From Foliimonas ilicis (lineage in GTDB: Bacteria > Pseudomonadota > Alphaproteobacteria > Rhizobiales > Rhizobiaceae), in the NCBI RefSeq assembly GCF_039939195.1, contig NZ_JBDUUH010000013.1:1-64000 (forward strand): DNA of 64,000 nt, in the 5' to 3' direction. Below are positions 16,890-26,519 of this stretch, one piece after another. The first letter of the stretch is position 1, and every line of letters begins with the position of its first letter. The notes under the pieces are model-generated. The model had not been told where the DNA came from. It worked only from the letters and a program-made list of their open reading frames with translations, and searched no databases. Position numbers and translations under genes: made by a program.

Positions 16890-17810
16890 ATGCAGGTGAA
16901 GGCTGATCAGGCAGGAGCGAAGAATGACTCTTCCGCCGATCCTCTGGCTGAGGCGCTAACCGAGCAATCGCGCCTGTGGCCGGAAGTCCGCACTGAATCC
17001 AGAAAATTGGAACCGGGCTGGATCACGGCCGAAGCGTTCTTCGCCGCCGACGCAGCGATCGACGAGTATCTCGATTATGAAGGTTCATTCCACGCGGGCG
17101 CTGATCGAAGGACCTGCGCGGCTTCCATGATGATCGACTATTGCTACGTCTTCTCGATGGCCACCGTCCCGCTCTTCGTCGGCTTCGGCATCGTTCCCGA
17201 GTTGACGCCGCAGCATTACGCCATGCGGTTCTACATCGCGCCGCAGGAGCATGACGGCCGCACCTTTCAGATCCGCCGCGCCCATGTCCGCTTTCTCTCC
17301 CGCGCCTTCTGGACTGATAAGAAAGTAAGCGCGGCCCATCCGGATGCGCGCGGGCTGCCAAATCGCGATGCCTTGTGCGACCTCTATCGCCACTCTGTTG
17401 AGGATCATGTCCGGCCGCTGATAGACAAGCTTGCCAGCAGGACCGGGCTGTCGCGCAACGCGCTGTGGCGCCTAGTCAGCGATGCCGTGGCCGGTCGCTT
17501 CCTGGACGCCGGCCGCCGACTCGGTTGCTTGGAGGAAGCAAAGGCAATGGCCATGACTATCCTCAAGCAGTCCGGCTCACCGCTTAACAATCGGCAGCTC
17601 CACTATTTCGACCTGACCCTGCGGGACGACGGAGAGCGCGAGCTGATCTCTTGGGCCTTTCGCGCCCGCGGTGGCTGCTGCCGCTACTACACCGTGGAGG
17701 GCGGGGAGCTTTGCGACACCTGCGTGCTGAAAAAGCCGGAAGAGCGCGATGCCGAGCTTCTTGAGATCATGCGGCACCGTTTTGCCGCCGCTGCCGGCAA
17801 CAGATCATGA
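16890..17810 (+). CDS. Siderophore-iron reductase, FhuF type
   Basis: A 306-residue protein ending with the diagnostic FhuF iron-sulfur motif CCRYYTVEGGELCDTC (Cys-Cys-x10-Cys-x2-Cys), which binds an unusual [2Fe-2S] cluster. The N-terminal part contains the family-like DYCYVFSMATVPLFVGFGIV segment. FhuF reduces ferric siderophores in the cytoplasm to release Fe(II). The start at 16890 (MQVKADQAGAKNDSSADPLA) is chosen because the 150 codons upstream in the same frame look noncoding. It is followed by the FecI/FecR/receptor/importer operon and logically handles the ferric chelate brought in by it. Confidence 0.85.
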   Translation: MQVKADQAGAKNDSSADPLAEALTEQSRLWPEVRTESRKLEPGWITAEAFFAADAAIDEYLDYEGSFHAGADRRTCAASMMIDYCYVFSMATVPLFVGFGIVPELTPQHYAMRFYIAPQEHDGRTFQIRRAHVRFLSRAFWTDKKVSAAHPDARGLPNRDALCDLYRHSVEDHVRPLIDKLASRTGLSRNALWRLVSDAVAGRFLDAGRRLGCLEEAKAMAMTILKQSGSPLNNRQLHYFDLTLRDDGERELISWAFRARGGCCRYYTVEGGELCDTCVLKKPEERDAELLEIMRHRFAAAAGNRS

Positions 17811-18312
17811 ACCCCTCCGGCAACTCCGTCACACCCATCTCCCGACCCATCCGGTTTGCCGGCTGCTTCCCGGTTCGTGATCCGATGATGGGGAATTGAA
17901 ACCCGCCCCTTCAACGCGCCAGCGCATCCTCGAATGCCGGTAAAAGTGGTGAGTTCCGCCGGCATGGCGGAGGCGGCCAGTACGGGGCTAGGTGCTTCTG
18001 GTGGACTTGCAGAGAGTGCCGCTCTTTCGGTCAATTCGCACCCGCTGTCTGTTGCGGTTTTGCAACGCAATCCAAGAATCTGCTTTTCGTAATTGCGCTT
18101 CCTGAGCGCGTGCGCCGGAACCCCTCGCGCGGATTCGTGCAACGAAATCAGACATAAACATGAGTGTTAGACACAAGTTTTCTTCCTGCTCGTGAGTGAG
18201 CTGTTTGTAATCGGTCTAAAGCACTGCTCTTGCGATAGAATTCCCCCTTTCGTATGGGATCGATCTCCCGCCTCGCTAGGGATGGCCGGTGCGACGATAT
18301 GCTGATGGTCCG
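17811..18312. other. Intergenic region upstream of fecI-like gene
   Basis: About 500 bases without a gene. It holds the conserved motif at 18154-18181, also found upstream of the second sigma-factor operon, and no convincing terminator for the reductase gene. Confidence 0.6.
18154..18181 (+). promoter_or_regulatory. Conserved iron-locus motif, copy 1
   Basis: The 28-base element begins ATAAACATGAGT and ends AAGTTTT, with imperfect dyad symmetry (AAAC...GTTT). It matches 21 of 28 positions of the element at 33340-33367, which precedes the other FecI-type gene. It lies 132 bases before the fecI-like start. An iron-responsive repressor site (Fur, Irr or RirA class) is the likely role, but the sequence does not exactly fit the consensus forms I know. 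Confidence 0.5.
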
Positions 18313-18846
18313 ATGAACGTAAAGACAGAAGAAATCACGGCGCTCTATGTCGCCGAACACAAGCGTCTGGAACGGCAGATCGCCCGCCGCGTCGGCTGCC
18401 CCGGCACTGCAAGCGATCTCGTCCACGATATCTTCATCCGCCTTTGGGAACGGACCGCCGAGCGGCTCGCGGAGCCGGCCGCCTATCTCACGCGCAGCGC
18501 GCGCAATGCCGCGATAGACCACGTCAGGGCAGAGAAAAGGCGCAGCGATCTCTTCAGCGGCATCCTGCCCGAGCAATGGGCCGCTCCGCCGGTTTCTCCC
18601 GACGACGCCGTCGCTGCCCGGCAGGAGCTTCGCGGCATCGATGCCGCGCTCGCCGCCCTGCCTACGCGAACACGGCATATCTTCCTTCTCAATCGCGTCC
18701 ACGGCAAGAGCTTCTCCGAGATCGCCGAGGCGCTCGGCATATCCCGGCGCGCCGTCACGAAGCACATGGCGCGCGCCGTCGCCGCCTGCGAGCGAGGGGA
18801 AATAGCCTCCGGGCCGGGCTTTTCTTCTCGCGCGAAATTCGGATAG
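18313..18846 (+). CDS. FecI-like ECF RNA polymerase sigma factor
   Basis: A 177-residue extracytoplasmic-function sigma-70 factor. Region 2 is visible as CPGTASDLVHDIFIRLWERT followed by PAAYLTRSARNAAIDHVRAE. Region 4 is HGKSFSEIAEALGISRRAV, then KHMARAVAACERG. The order sigma - FecR - TonB-dependent receptor is the classical cell-surface signalling cassette, in which ligand-loaded receptor signals through FecR to free the sigma factor. ATG 18313 is chosen; a GTG eight codons upstream is possible. The fecR-like start lies 62 bases downstream. Confidence 0.92.
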   Translation: MNVKTEEITALYVAEHKRLERQIARRVGCPGTASDLVHDIFIRLWERTAERLAEPAAYLTRSARNAAIDHVRAEKRRSDLFSGILPEQWAAPPVSPDDAVAARQELRGIDAALAALPTRTRHIFLLNRVHGKSFSEIAEALGISRRAVTKHMARAVAACERGEIASGPGFSSRAKFG

Positions 18847-18908
18847 TAGGCGACCTGCGCGGCCTTCGTCCTGGCGCGAGGCCCGTGGAAAACAACTCCG
18901 GAACAGTC

Positions 18909-19907
18909 ATGCGCCCAGCCGACCAGCCACCGCACGACCGATCAGAGGCCGAGCTTCGCGAGGAAGCGCGGCAATGGTTCGTGTCGCTGCTGGAGCGGCC
19001 CACCGCCGCAAGGCGGGCAGAATTCGAAACATGGCTTCGCGCGGACCCCGCCCACTTCGAGGCGTATAGCGCCGTCGAGGCTGCCTGGCAGCAGGCGGAA
19101 CAGCCAGGCCGGCGGCTTGCCGAGAAGGAGGCCGGCCAACTCGCCGTCTATCTGGAGGCGATGGACCAGGCCAAGGGGCGGAAAAAGAGCTTCCGCCGCC
19201 TGTCCACGTTGAGCGTCCTGCTCGCCGCCATCCTCGCGGGAGGCATATGGCTGGAACGCCCGAACATTTTGCAGAACATGCTCGCCGACCACAGTTCGGT
19301 CCGCGGCGAACGCCGCAGCATCGAGCTTTCGGACGGCTCGTCCGTGCTGCTGGATGCCGACAGCGCGCTCGACGAGGATTATACTGCAGCCGAACGGCGC
19401 GTCCGCCTGCTTCGGGGCGGCGCATTCTTCGACGTCGCAAGCTCCAACGTGCCTTTCATCGTCCGGGCCGGAAGCGGCGAGGTGCGCGTGCTCGGCACCG
19501 CTTTCGCGGTGCGGCTGACGGACGATGGCGGCCTGGTGACTCTGGAACGCGGCGGCGTCGAGGTGACGGCCGACGAGCGACCGGAAGCGAGCGCGCTCGC
19601 GCCGGGCCAGCAGGTTCGCTTCGGCACGGCCGGCATCGGCACGGTGGAGGAGGTGAGCCTCGATGACGAGCTTGCGTGGCGGGAGGGACGCTTCGTCTTC
19701 TACCGCGCCCGCCTGGCGGATGTGGTGAGAGAGATCCAGCGCTATCGCCGGGGGCGGATCGTCATCGCCACGGCGAGGCTCGCCGGGGAGCGTGTCACCG
19801 GCAGCGTCTCGCTTGCCGACACCGACGCCGCGCTCACCTCGATCCAAGCCAGCCTGGGCTTTCGCATGAACACCCTGGCCGGTCGTCTGACCGTCATCGG
19901 TCCCTAA
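18909..19907 (+). CDS. FecR-family anti-sigma/sensor protein
   Basis: A 332-residue protein with the three parts expected of FecR. The N-terminal cytoplasmic DUF4880 segment (REEARQWFVSLLERP, FETWLRADPAHFEAY) binds sigma. One membrane helix (LSTLSVLLAAILAGGIWL) lies near residue 105. The periplasmic FecR domain (IELSDGSSVLLDADSAL, FDVASSNVPFIVRAGSGEVR) and C-terminal STN-like domain (LTSIQASLGFRMNTLAGRLT) follow. The periplasmic part senses the receptor STN domain. The frame is open far upstream, overlapping the sigma gene, but ATG 18909 gives the family-typical N-terminus. Confidence 0.92.
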   Translation: MRPADQPPHDRSEAELREEARQWFVSLLERPTAARRAEFETWLRADPAHFEAYSAVEAAWQQAEQPGRRLAEKEAGQLAVYLEAMDQAKGRKKSFRRLSTLSVLLAAILAGGIWLERPNILQNMLADHSSVRGERRSIELSDGSSVLLDADSALDEDYTAAERRVRLLRGGAFFDVASSNVPFIVRAGSGEVRVLGTAFAVRLTDDGGLVTLERGGVEVTADERPEASALAPGQQVRFGTAGIGTVEEVSLDDELAWREGRFVFYRARLADVVREIQRYRRGRIVIATARLAGERVTGSVSLADTDAALTSIQASLGFRMNTLAGRLTVIGP

Positions 19908-20078
19908 CTCCTCGCTTCGTTTCAGCCTTCCGGCAGGCGCGACAAAAATTAAAGGTTGCCTCCGAGGGTTCCCCGATCGCCCGTCTCAAACGTGAACGCA
20001 GTAAGAGCACGGCGAATGAGGGGCAGAGTTGCCATCCGTGCTCTCTAACGTTTTCGAGAGTGACAGGGGCAGACGAAG

Positions 20079-22475
20079 ATGATGGGTCATGGGGTGCGCG
20101 GGGTAACATTCGCGCTGGCGGCGGCGCTGCTGGTGGCGGCGAGCGGGGTTTCGATCACGGCAGCGCAGGCGCAGCAACAGGCTGCTCAGGGCCAGTTCAG
20201 TTTCGATATTCCCGCCAAACCCGTGCCGCAGGCCGTTAACGACATCGGCCGTGTCGCCGGGCTTTCGGTTGTGTTCCGCGAGAACCGGCCGATTTCCGCC
20301 ATCGGCAATCCGGTGAGTGGTTCGATGACCGCCGGGCAGGCTTTGTCGACAATGCTCGCCGGAACGAAGCTAGACTACAGCTTCAGCAATCCGACGACCG
20401 TGCAGGTGTTCGAACTGCCGGCACCGACCTTTGACAATACCGCGTCGGCTGACGGCGTCACCGTCCTCGACGTCATCACCATCTACGGCGCGCGAAACAC
20501 GACGACCCTCGAAAGCACGTCCGCAAGCGTCGGGGTCGTCACGGCCCGGGAGATCGAGGCCGGCCAGATCCGGACAACCCGTGAGAGCTTTCGCCGGCTC
20601 GCAAACGTCATGGACAGCGCGAACCTCGACTCCGGTTTCGTTATCCGAGGCATGAGTTCCGAAGGCTTCGTTCCCAGCGGTGCTCTTGTTGGCTCGCTCT
20701 ATGTTGATGGCGTGCTCCAGACCCGGTATGGCGCTCGACGCGGCGCGCGCAACCTTTGGGATGTAGAGCAGGTCGAAGTTTACCGAGGCCCGCAGTCCAC
20801 GTTGAGCGGCCGCGCGGCCATGTCCGGAGCCATCTATGTCAAGACGAAGGACCCGACTTTCGATCAGCAAGTCGAGGTTTCTGGCACCGTTGGCAACAAT
20901 GATCTTGCGGGCACCGCGTTCATGGTGAACACGCCCGTGCTGGATGACCAGATCGCAATCCGCATCGCAGGGGCGTTCGAGCGCAGCAAGACGATCCTCA
21001 ACTATCCCGACTACGAAATTTATGACAACCATGGGAAATTCACCACCGATGTCGGCTACAATCTGCGCGGCAAGATCCTGTTTGCGCCTTCGGAGATGCC
21101 GGAAACCAGAGGCGTTCTCAGCTACGCATTCTCGAATGACCGTCCTATCGAAAGACTGATCGGCACCGGCGCGGGCTTCGATCCCGACGATAATCGGGGC
21201 GACTGGTATCAGTATCCCGTCTACGCAGAGCACAAGGCTACGAAGGTCCATAATATCGGCCTTGAGGTGACGCACGATTTTACCGATGCATTGCGATTGA
21301 CATCGCAAAGCGGCCTTCATATCGCCGACACAGACCGATTTTCAATTGATCTGGGCACAGTCGGCAATCCGAGCGGCCTGAACGGAAACATAGATGACAA
21401 GCTGTTCATGCAGGAACTGCGGCTGAACTACGAAGGCGATCGCTGGAAGTGGGTCGGCGGCGTGTATGGCAGCTACCAGAATTTCGATTCCTGGCTTGAG
21501 GCAGGCCTCTACCCCGTCCTGAGGCAGGCGGAAACGCTGAACCGCAAGACCACCAACCTGGCGGCTTTCGGCGAAGCGACCTATGAGTTCTTCCCGACCT
21601 GGAATTTCACGCTCGGCGGTCGTGTGGACTATACGCGTGAGAAATCCGTGCAGGTCAGCTCGCGCTGGGCATGGGCGGGAACGCCGAATCCCACCGAAAA
21701 TCGGGCCGACTTCGACGAGCTCAATTTCGTACCCAAAGTCGGACTGTCGAAGGACCTCGCGGAGGGACACACGGTCGGCGCCACCTATTCACAGGGCTTT
21801 CGCACCGGCGGCTACTTCGTGAACTACGTCACGCTTGAACCGAACTACTATGATCCCGAGAAAGCCCACAGCTACGAGCTGTTCTACAAGGGACGCCTGC
21901 TGGACGACCGCCTGACGCTCAACGCCAATCTCTTCTACACGAAGTATCAGGATCAACAGATCGAGATACGGCCGGACCCCAACGACCAGTTCTACCGTGA
22001 GACCTCGAACGCGGCCTCCTCGCGGGCGTGGGGTTTTGAGATCGAGCCTACCTTCCAGGTCAACGAGCGCCTTTCGCTGTTTGCATCGGTCGGCTACCTC
22101 AACACGAAGTTCGAGGAGTTCAACCATGCGAGCTATGGCGACCTCTCCGGCCAGCCCTTCCCGGAGGCGCCGGAATGGACCATCGGCTTCGGCGGGCGCT
22201 ACGAGTTCGAGAATGGATTCTATGTCGGCGGCGACGCGAAATACACGTACTCCCATCTGGCCCGGTTCGGGCAGGCTCCGCAGGACAAGCTCGACTCCCG
22301 CATCATCGTGAACGCACAGGCCGGCTATCGCAGGGACAACTGGGAAATCAACGTCTTTGCCGAAAACCTGTTGGACGAGCGCTACTACACCTTCGCCGAT
22401 CAGGAATCGCTGCCGGCTTACGCCCAGCTAGGACCGTGGAGATCCTTCGGCGTCAACGTCAAGACGAGATGGTGA
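20079..22475 (+). CDS. TonB-dependent siderophore receptor with N-terminal STN signalling domain
   Basis: A 798-residue outer-membrane receptor. A signal peptide ends near residue 31 (ITAAQAQ). An STN (secretin/TonB N-terminal) domain covers residues 38-110 (FDIPAKPVPQAVNDIGRVAG). A TonB-box-like VLDVITIYG lies near residue 129. The plug then shows VDGVLQTRYGARRGARNLWD and VYRGPQSTLSGRAAMSGAIY, and the barrel ends in FGVNVKTRW. It imports a ferric chelate using TonB energy and, through the STN domain, signals to the FecR/FecI pair just upstream. The stop overlaps the start of the binding protein gene, so receptor and importer are coupled. Confidence 0.93.
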   Translation: MMGHGVRGVTFALAAALLVAASGVSITAAQAQQQAAQGQFSFDIPAKPVPQAVNDIGRVAGLSVVFRENRPISAIGNPVSGSMTAGQALSTMLAGTKLDYSFSNPTTVQVFELPAPTFDNTASADGVTVLDVITIYGARNTTTLESTSASVGVVTAREIEAGQIRTTRESFRRLANVMDSANLDSGFVIRGMSSEGFVPSGALVGSLYVDGVLQTRYGARRGARNLWDVEQVEVYRGPQSTLSGRAAMSGAIYVKTKDPTFDQQVEVSGTVGNNDLAGTAFMVNTPVLDDQIAIRIAGAFERSKTILNYPDYEIYDNHGKFTTDVGYNLRGKILFAPSEMPETRGVLSYAFSNDRPIERLIGTGAGFDPDDNRGDWYQYPVYAEHKATKVHNIGLEVTHDFTDALRLTSQSGLHIADTDRFSIDLGTVGNPSGLNGNIDDKLFMQELRLNYEGDRWKWVGGVYGSYQNFDSWLEAGLYPVLRQAETLNRKTTNLAAFGEATYEFFPTWNFTLGGRVDYTREKSVQVSSRWAWAGTPNPTENRADFDELNFVPKVGLSKDLAEGHTVGATYSQGFRTGGYFVNYVTLEPNYYDPEKAHSYELFYKGRLLDDRLTLNANLFYTKYQDQQIEIRPDPNDQFYRETSNAASSRAWGFEIEPTFQVNERLSLFASVGYLNTKFEEFNHASYGDLSGQPFPEAPEWTIGFGGRYEFENGFYVGGDAKYTYSHLARFGQAPQDKLDSRIIVNAQAGYRRDNWEINVFAENLLDERYYTFADQESLPAYAQLGPWRSFGVNVKTRW

Positions 22476-23470
22476 ATGTCGTATGGAGCGGATTGTTGCG
22501 CATCCCGCTCCAAAATTTTTGTCAGTCTATCTGTAAGAAGCGGAGCGTCTGCTTGCGAACGCTGCTCTTGGTATTGTCGTGGTTGTGCTGCGCGTCGCCT
22601 GCATTTGCTGGCTGCGACGGCAATCTTGTCACCGGGAATGTGTTGAATGCGCCATTCTGCGCTCCCGGCGATCCGAAGCGTATCGTCGTTCTGGACCCGT
22701 TCTATAATCTCGGCATGACGATGGAACTCGGTTTGCCGGTGGTGGGCGCTCCTCTGTTCGGGCTGCACGATCCGAAACTCCTTGCTGTCGCGCGGAACGC
22801 CGCGGTGGCCGACATCGGTGATCCCAAGCAGCCCAATCTCGAACGGATCGTCTTACTTCGACCCGACCTGATTGTCGGCCACAGCGCCTGGCATGAACAA
22901 ATCCATGAATCCGCATCTCGGATCGCCCCTACGCTGCTGATCGACGATCTGGATTGGAAAGCTCATTTTCTTTTGCTCGCCGAGGCGACAGGCAGGTCCG
23001 AGACCGCCAGGGAGGCCTTGGCGAATTATGAGGCCCGCGTTTCCGCAATCAAGGCGCGCATGGAAGAAAAGACCGTTTCCGTGGTTCGGATAGCGACCAG
23101 CGGATTTCTTGTTTATCTGGATGCGCCGACCACCTTTGGTCCCTTCGCGATTCTGCGCGAAGCGGGCGTGAACCGCACACCCTTCGAGACCTCGACCGGC
23201 GACATGCTGTTCAAGCGTCTGGACTGGGAGGAGCTCGAGGCCCTTGAAAGTGACGTGCTGCTCTACTTCACGGTGGATGGCTATGATCCGGCCGCGTATG
23301 ACCGGATAGAGGCTGAAACGCTTGCGAACCCCTTTTGGCAGATGTTGCCGGCGGTACAGGCAGGTCGTGCATACCGTGTCGATCGCGCGACCTGGATGGG
23401 CTTCAACGGCATTGCGTCCGCCCACCGCGTCCTCGACGACGTCGAACGCTACATCCTGACCGAACCATGA
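22469..23470 (+). CDS. Iron-siderophore ABC transporter, periplasmic binding protein (FecB/FepB-like)
   Basis: A 333-residue class III binding protein. After a long N-region comes the secretion signal LRTLLLVLSWLCCASPAFAG. The mature domain contains KRIVVLDPFYNLGMTMELGL, PNLERIVLLRPDLIVGHSAW and ESDVLLYFTVDGYDPAAYD, as in BtuF/FecB-fold proteins joined by a rigid helix. It carries the ferric chelate from receptor to permease. The ATG at 22469 overlaps the receptor stop by seven bases; the true start could be slightly downstream because the N-region is unusually long (about 28 residues). Confidence 0.88.
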   Translation: MVNVVWSGLLRIPLQNFCQSICKKRSVCLRTLLLVLSWLCCASPAFAGCDGNLVTGNVLNAPFCAPGDPKRIVVLDPFYNLGMTMELGLPVVGAPLFGLHDPKLLAVARNAAVADIGDPKQPNLERIVLLRPDLIVGHSAWHEQIHESASRIAPTLLIDDLDWKAHFLLLAEATGRSETAREALANYEARVSAIKARMEEKTVSVVRIATSGFLVYLDAPTTFGPFAILREAGVNRTPFETSTGDMLFKRLDWEELEALESDVLLYFTVDGYDPAAYDRIEAETLANPFWQMLPAVQAGRAYRVDRATWMGFNGIASAHRVLDDVERYILTEP

Positions 23471-24510
23471 ACGGCGGCCGGAGCTTTTCGGCCGTCCGAG
23501 CCGGCCCGATCACGACGGCGGACAGCATCCTACTTTTCAAGCTGGTTGCTCTGTGCAGCATTCTTGCGGCCACTTCTGTATGGTCAGTGACGTTCGGCAC
23601 ATCGCGCATCTCGATTGCGGACGCGCTTGGCGCGATCTTCGCCTTCGACGGCTCGCGCGAGCACCTAGTTGTGACGACCTTGCGCCTGCCGCGCCTGCTG
23701 GCCGGGCTGCTGGCGGGCTCTGCGCTGGCGGTCGCCGGCGCGATCATGCAGGCGGTGACGAACAACCCGCTCGCCTCGCCAGGCCTGCTCGGTGTGAATG
23801 CCGGCGCAGCCTTTGCCGTGGTCATGGCCACCAGCCTGCTCGGCATCGGTGCGGGGGGGAGCATCTGGTTCGCCCTTGGCGGCGCGGGCGCCGCTGCGAT
23901 CATCGTCTATGCCCTCGGATCGGCGGGGCCGTCCGGCGCTACGCCGCTCAAGCTCGTGCTGGCTGGCGCGGTGCTCACCACCTTCCTCACCTCGCTGACC
24001 ACAGCGATCCTGATCTTCGATCAGAATACGCTCGACGCCGTGCGTCTCTGGACCGCCGGGTCGCTCTCGGGGCGCACTATGCTGCAGATCGCTTCCGTCG
24101 CGCCCTACATTCTTGCTGGCCTCGCGGCCGCGCTGATCCTCCGCCGCCATCTGATGACGCTCAGCCTCGGCGCGGAGATGGCGCGCACCGTCGGGCAGAA
24201 CCCGGTCGTCTGGCGCGGCCTCGCCGTTGGCATGGTTATCTTGCTTGCAGGTGGCGCGGTCGCGCTCGCAGGCCCGGTCGGCTTCGTCGGTCTCGTCGTG
24301 CCGCACATCACCCGCTTCACGGTGGGCGTCGACTATCGCTGGATCATTCCGTTCAGTGCGGCCGGGGGCGCTCTGCTGGTCGTGGTGGCCGACACGGTGG
24401 GACGGACCTTCTTCGCCAGCCAAAGCTTCCCGGTCGGCGTCACGATGGCGATGGTCGGCGCGCCCTTCTTCATTTGGCTGGCGCGCAGTCGAGTAGGTAA
24501 GACTCGATGA
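23467..24510 (+). CDS. Iron-siderophore ABC transporter permease (FecCD family)
   Basis: A 347-residue integral membrane protein of the FecCD/BtuC family with about nine to ten hydrophobic helices. Conserved blocks are RLPRLLAGLLAGSALAVAGA, NPLASPGLLGVNAGAAFAVV and GPVGFVGLVVPHITRFTVG. It forms half of the channel. The ATG overlaps the binding-protein stop (ATGA), and its own stop overlaps the next permease, so the importer genes form a translationally coupled chain. Confidence 0.93.
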   Translation: MNGGRSFSAVRAGPITTADSILLFKLVALCSILAATSVWSVTFGTSRISIADALGAIFAFDGSREHLVVTTLRLPRLLAGLLAGSALAVAGAIMQAVTNNPLASPGLLGVNAGAAFAVVMATSLLGIGAGGSIWFALGGAGAAAIIVYALGSAGPSGATPLKLVLAGAVLTTFLTSLTTAILIFDQNTLDAVRLWTAGSLSGRTMLQIASVAPYILAGLAAALILRRHLMTLSLGAEMARTVGQNPVVWRGLAVGMVILLAGGAVALAGPVGFVGLVVPHITRFTVGVDYRWIIPFSAAGGALLVVVADTVGRTFFASQSFPVGVTMAMVGAPFFIWLARSRVGKTR

Positions 24511-25493
24511 TCCGCATCGTCGTCGTACTGATCGCCGCCGTTCTTGCCTTGCTGCTTGCCGGGCTGGCCTATGGCGACTACGCCGTCTCCTTCGGTGAGC
24601 TGGTCTCCATGCTGGCGGGGCCGGCCGGTGCGAATCCGCAGATCGAGATGATCGTGCTCGACTTGCGCATGCCGCGCTCGTTGCTTGCCATGCTCGTCGG
24701 CGCGGCGCTTGCCGTCGCCGGAGCCGTCGCGCAGGCCGTCATGCGCAATCCGCTGGCCGAACCAGGTATCCTCGGCATTAATGCCGGCGCGGCGCTGGCG
24801 GCCATGATTCTCATCGTCGCGCTCGACAACGCGCCGATCCATCTCCTGCCCTGGGCGGGCTTTGGCGGCGCCAGCGCGATGGCGGCCGCGATATACGCGC
24901 TGTCGTGGCGCAACGGCACCACCTCGCTGCGCATCATCCTGATCGGCATCGGCCTTTCTGTGCTCGCCGGCGCGGCCACCACCTTCCTGACCGCCTTCGG
25001 CGACATCCGCGATGTCCAGCGGGCGATGATCTGGCTCGCCGGCAGTGTCTACCATGCCGAGTGGACCGGGGTGCGGGTTCTCGCCCTCTGGCTCGTCGCG
25101 CCGATGACGCTCGCCCTGATGTCCTCACGCGAACTCGACCTGATCCGCTTCGGCGACCATGCCGCGCAAAGTCTCGGCCAGCGCGTGAATCTTGTGCGCG
25201 GGCTGATGATCCTGCTCTGCACGCTGCTGTCGGGCGCCGCCGTCGCCGCAGCCGGACTGATCGGCTTCGCCGGCCTCCTCGCCCCGCATATGGCCCGCCG
25301 CCTCGCGGGTCCGGCTCACGCCCGTCTGATCCCGGTATCAGCCCTGATCGGCGCTGCGCTGGTGATGGCCGCCGATCTCGCCGGTCGCACGGTCATCGCC
25401 CCGGCGCAACTTCCGGCCGGCATAGTCACCGCGCTGATCGGCGCACCCTTCTTCGCATACCTGCTCTGGGGCCGTCGCCATGTTGCAGCCTGA
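24507..25493 (+). CDS. Iron-siderophore ABC transporter permease (FecCD family)
   Basis: A 328-residue second FecCD permease. Signature blocks are RMPRSLLAMLVGAALAVAGA, NPLAEPGILGINAGAALAAM and GLIGFAGLLAPHMARRLAGP. It pairs with the preceding permease to form the heterodimeric channel. The ATG overlaps the upstream stop by four bases, and the ATPase gene begins inside its last 14 bases. Confidence 0.93.
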   Translation: MIRIVVVLIAAVLALLLAGLAYGDYAVSFGELVSMLAGPAGANPQIEMIVLDLRMPRSLLAMLVGAALAVAGAVAQAVMRNPLAEPGILGINAGAALAAMILIVALDNAPIHLLPWAGFGGASAMAAAIYALSWRNGTTSLRIILIGIGLSVLAGAATTFLTAFGDIRDVQRAMIWLAGSVYHAEWTGVRVLALWLVAPMTLALMSSRELDLIRFGDHAAQSLGQRVNLVRGLMILLCTLLSGAAVAAAGLIGFAGLLAPHMARRLAGPAHARLIPVSALIGAALVMAADLAGRTVIAPAQLPAGIVTALIGAPFFAYLLWGRRHVAA

Positions 25494-26283
25494 TCGGGCC
25501 AAGGGCCTTGCCGCCAAAGGCGTCTCCGTCGCCTACGGACGCTCAGTCGTCGTGGAAGGCCTGGATCTCACCATCCCTGCCGGCGTCTTCACCGCACTGA
25601 TCGGGCCGAACGGCAGCGGCAAGTCCACCATCCTGCGCGCGCTCGCCGGCCTGCTTGCGCCGAAAGCCGGTACGATCCGCCTCGATGGCGGCTCCATATC
25701 CGAACTTTCCACGAAGAAGGTTGCACGGCGAATAGGCGTACTGGCGCAGGGGCCGATCGCGCCCGAGGGCCTGACCGTGCTCGATCTCATCCGGCAGGGC
25801 CGCTATCCGCACCGCTCCCTGTTCGGCCACTGGTCGGAAAAAGATGACGAAGCTTGCGGGGAGGCCCTGAGGCTGACAGGGATGGAAGAACTCCAGGCCC
25901 GACCGCTCGACAGCCTGTCCGGCGGCCAACGCCAGCGCGCGTGGATAGCCATGACGCTGGCGCAGGAAACGCCAATCCTTTTGCTGGACGAGCCTACCAC
26001 CTTCCTCGACCTCGCGCATCAGATCGAAGTGATGGAACTGATCGCCGAACTGGTGCGCAATCGAGAAAAAACTGTCGTCGCCGTACTGCACGACCTCAAT
26101 CAAGCTGCCCGCTACGCGGACCACATGGTCATGCTCAAGGACGGAAAGGTCTCCGCTGCAGGCAAGCCCGCCGACGTGATGACCGCCGAAACCGTCAAGG
26201 ATGTGTTTGGCGTCGCTTCCGTGATCTTCCCCGATCCCGTCGCCGGGACGCCGATGTGCGTTGCCAGATCAGAACGTGGATAA
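25480..26283 (+). CDS. Iron-siderophore ABC transporter ATP-binding protein (FecE-like)
   Basis: A 267-residue ATPase with Walker A GPNGSGKST, signature LSGGQRQRAWIAM, Walker B ILLLDEPTTFLDLAHQ and H-loop VVAVLHDLNQAARYADH. This is the iron-chelate/B12-type (FecE/FhuC) pattern. It energises the two FecCD permeases. It is the last gene of the operon running from 18313. The next 850 bases contain no plus-strand gene and the haem locus faces it from the other side. Confidence 0.93.
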   Translation: MLQPDRAKGLAAKGVSVAYGRSVVVEGLDLTIPAGVFTALIGPNGSGKSTILRALAGLLAPKAGTIRLDGGSISELSTKKVARRIGVLAQGPIAPEGLTVLDLIRQGRYPHRSLFGHWSEKDDEACGEALRLTGMEELQARPLDSLSGGQRQRAWIAMTLAQETPILLLDEPTTFLDLAHQIEVMELIAELVRNREKTVVAVLHDLNQAARYADHMVMLKDGKVSAAGKPADVMTAETVKDVFGVASVIFPDPVAGTPMCVARSERG

Positions 26284-26519
26284 GCTGGTTACCCGATTTC
26301 GCGACGTCCAATCCCATCCAGTTGAACCCGCGCCACGTCAAAGCACCGCCACCGTCATCCAAACGCAGATGCCAGGGCGCACCGCCGAGCGCCCGACAAC
26401 ATTCGCTTACAAAAAATGCCTCTGCCAGAAACCCGCGGTTACTTGCCGGACCAATGCTGGACACGAGTGCTTCGTAGATTGGCCCCGCATCAAGATACGA
26501 AAGAACGAAGCGTGAAACG

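Noticed and set aside
20370..21320. 316-codon antisense frame inside the TonB-dependent receptor
   Set aside because: Shadow of the receptor codons; no recognisable motif and no ribosome-binding site, while the plus strand encodes an unmistakable plug and barrel.
23553..25600. Long Arg-rich frames overlapping the FecCD permeases on both strands
   Set aside because: Typical third-position-GC shadows of hydrophobic membrane protein genes.
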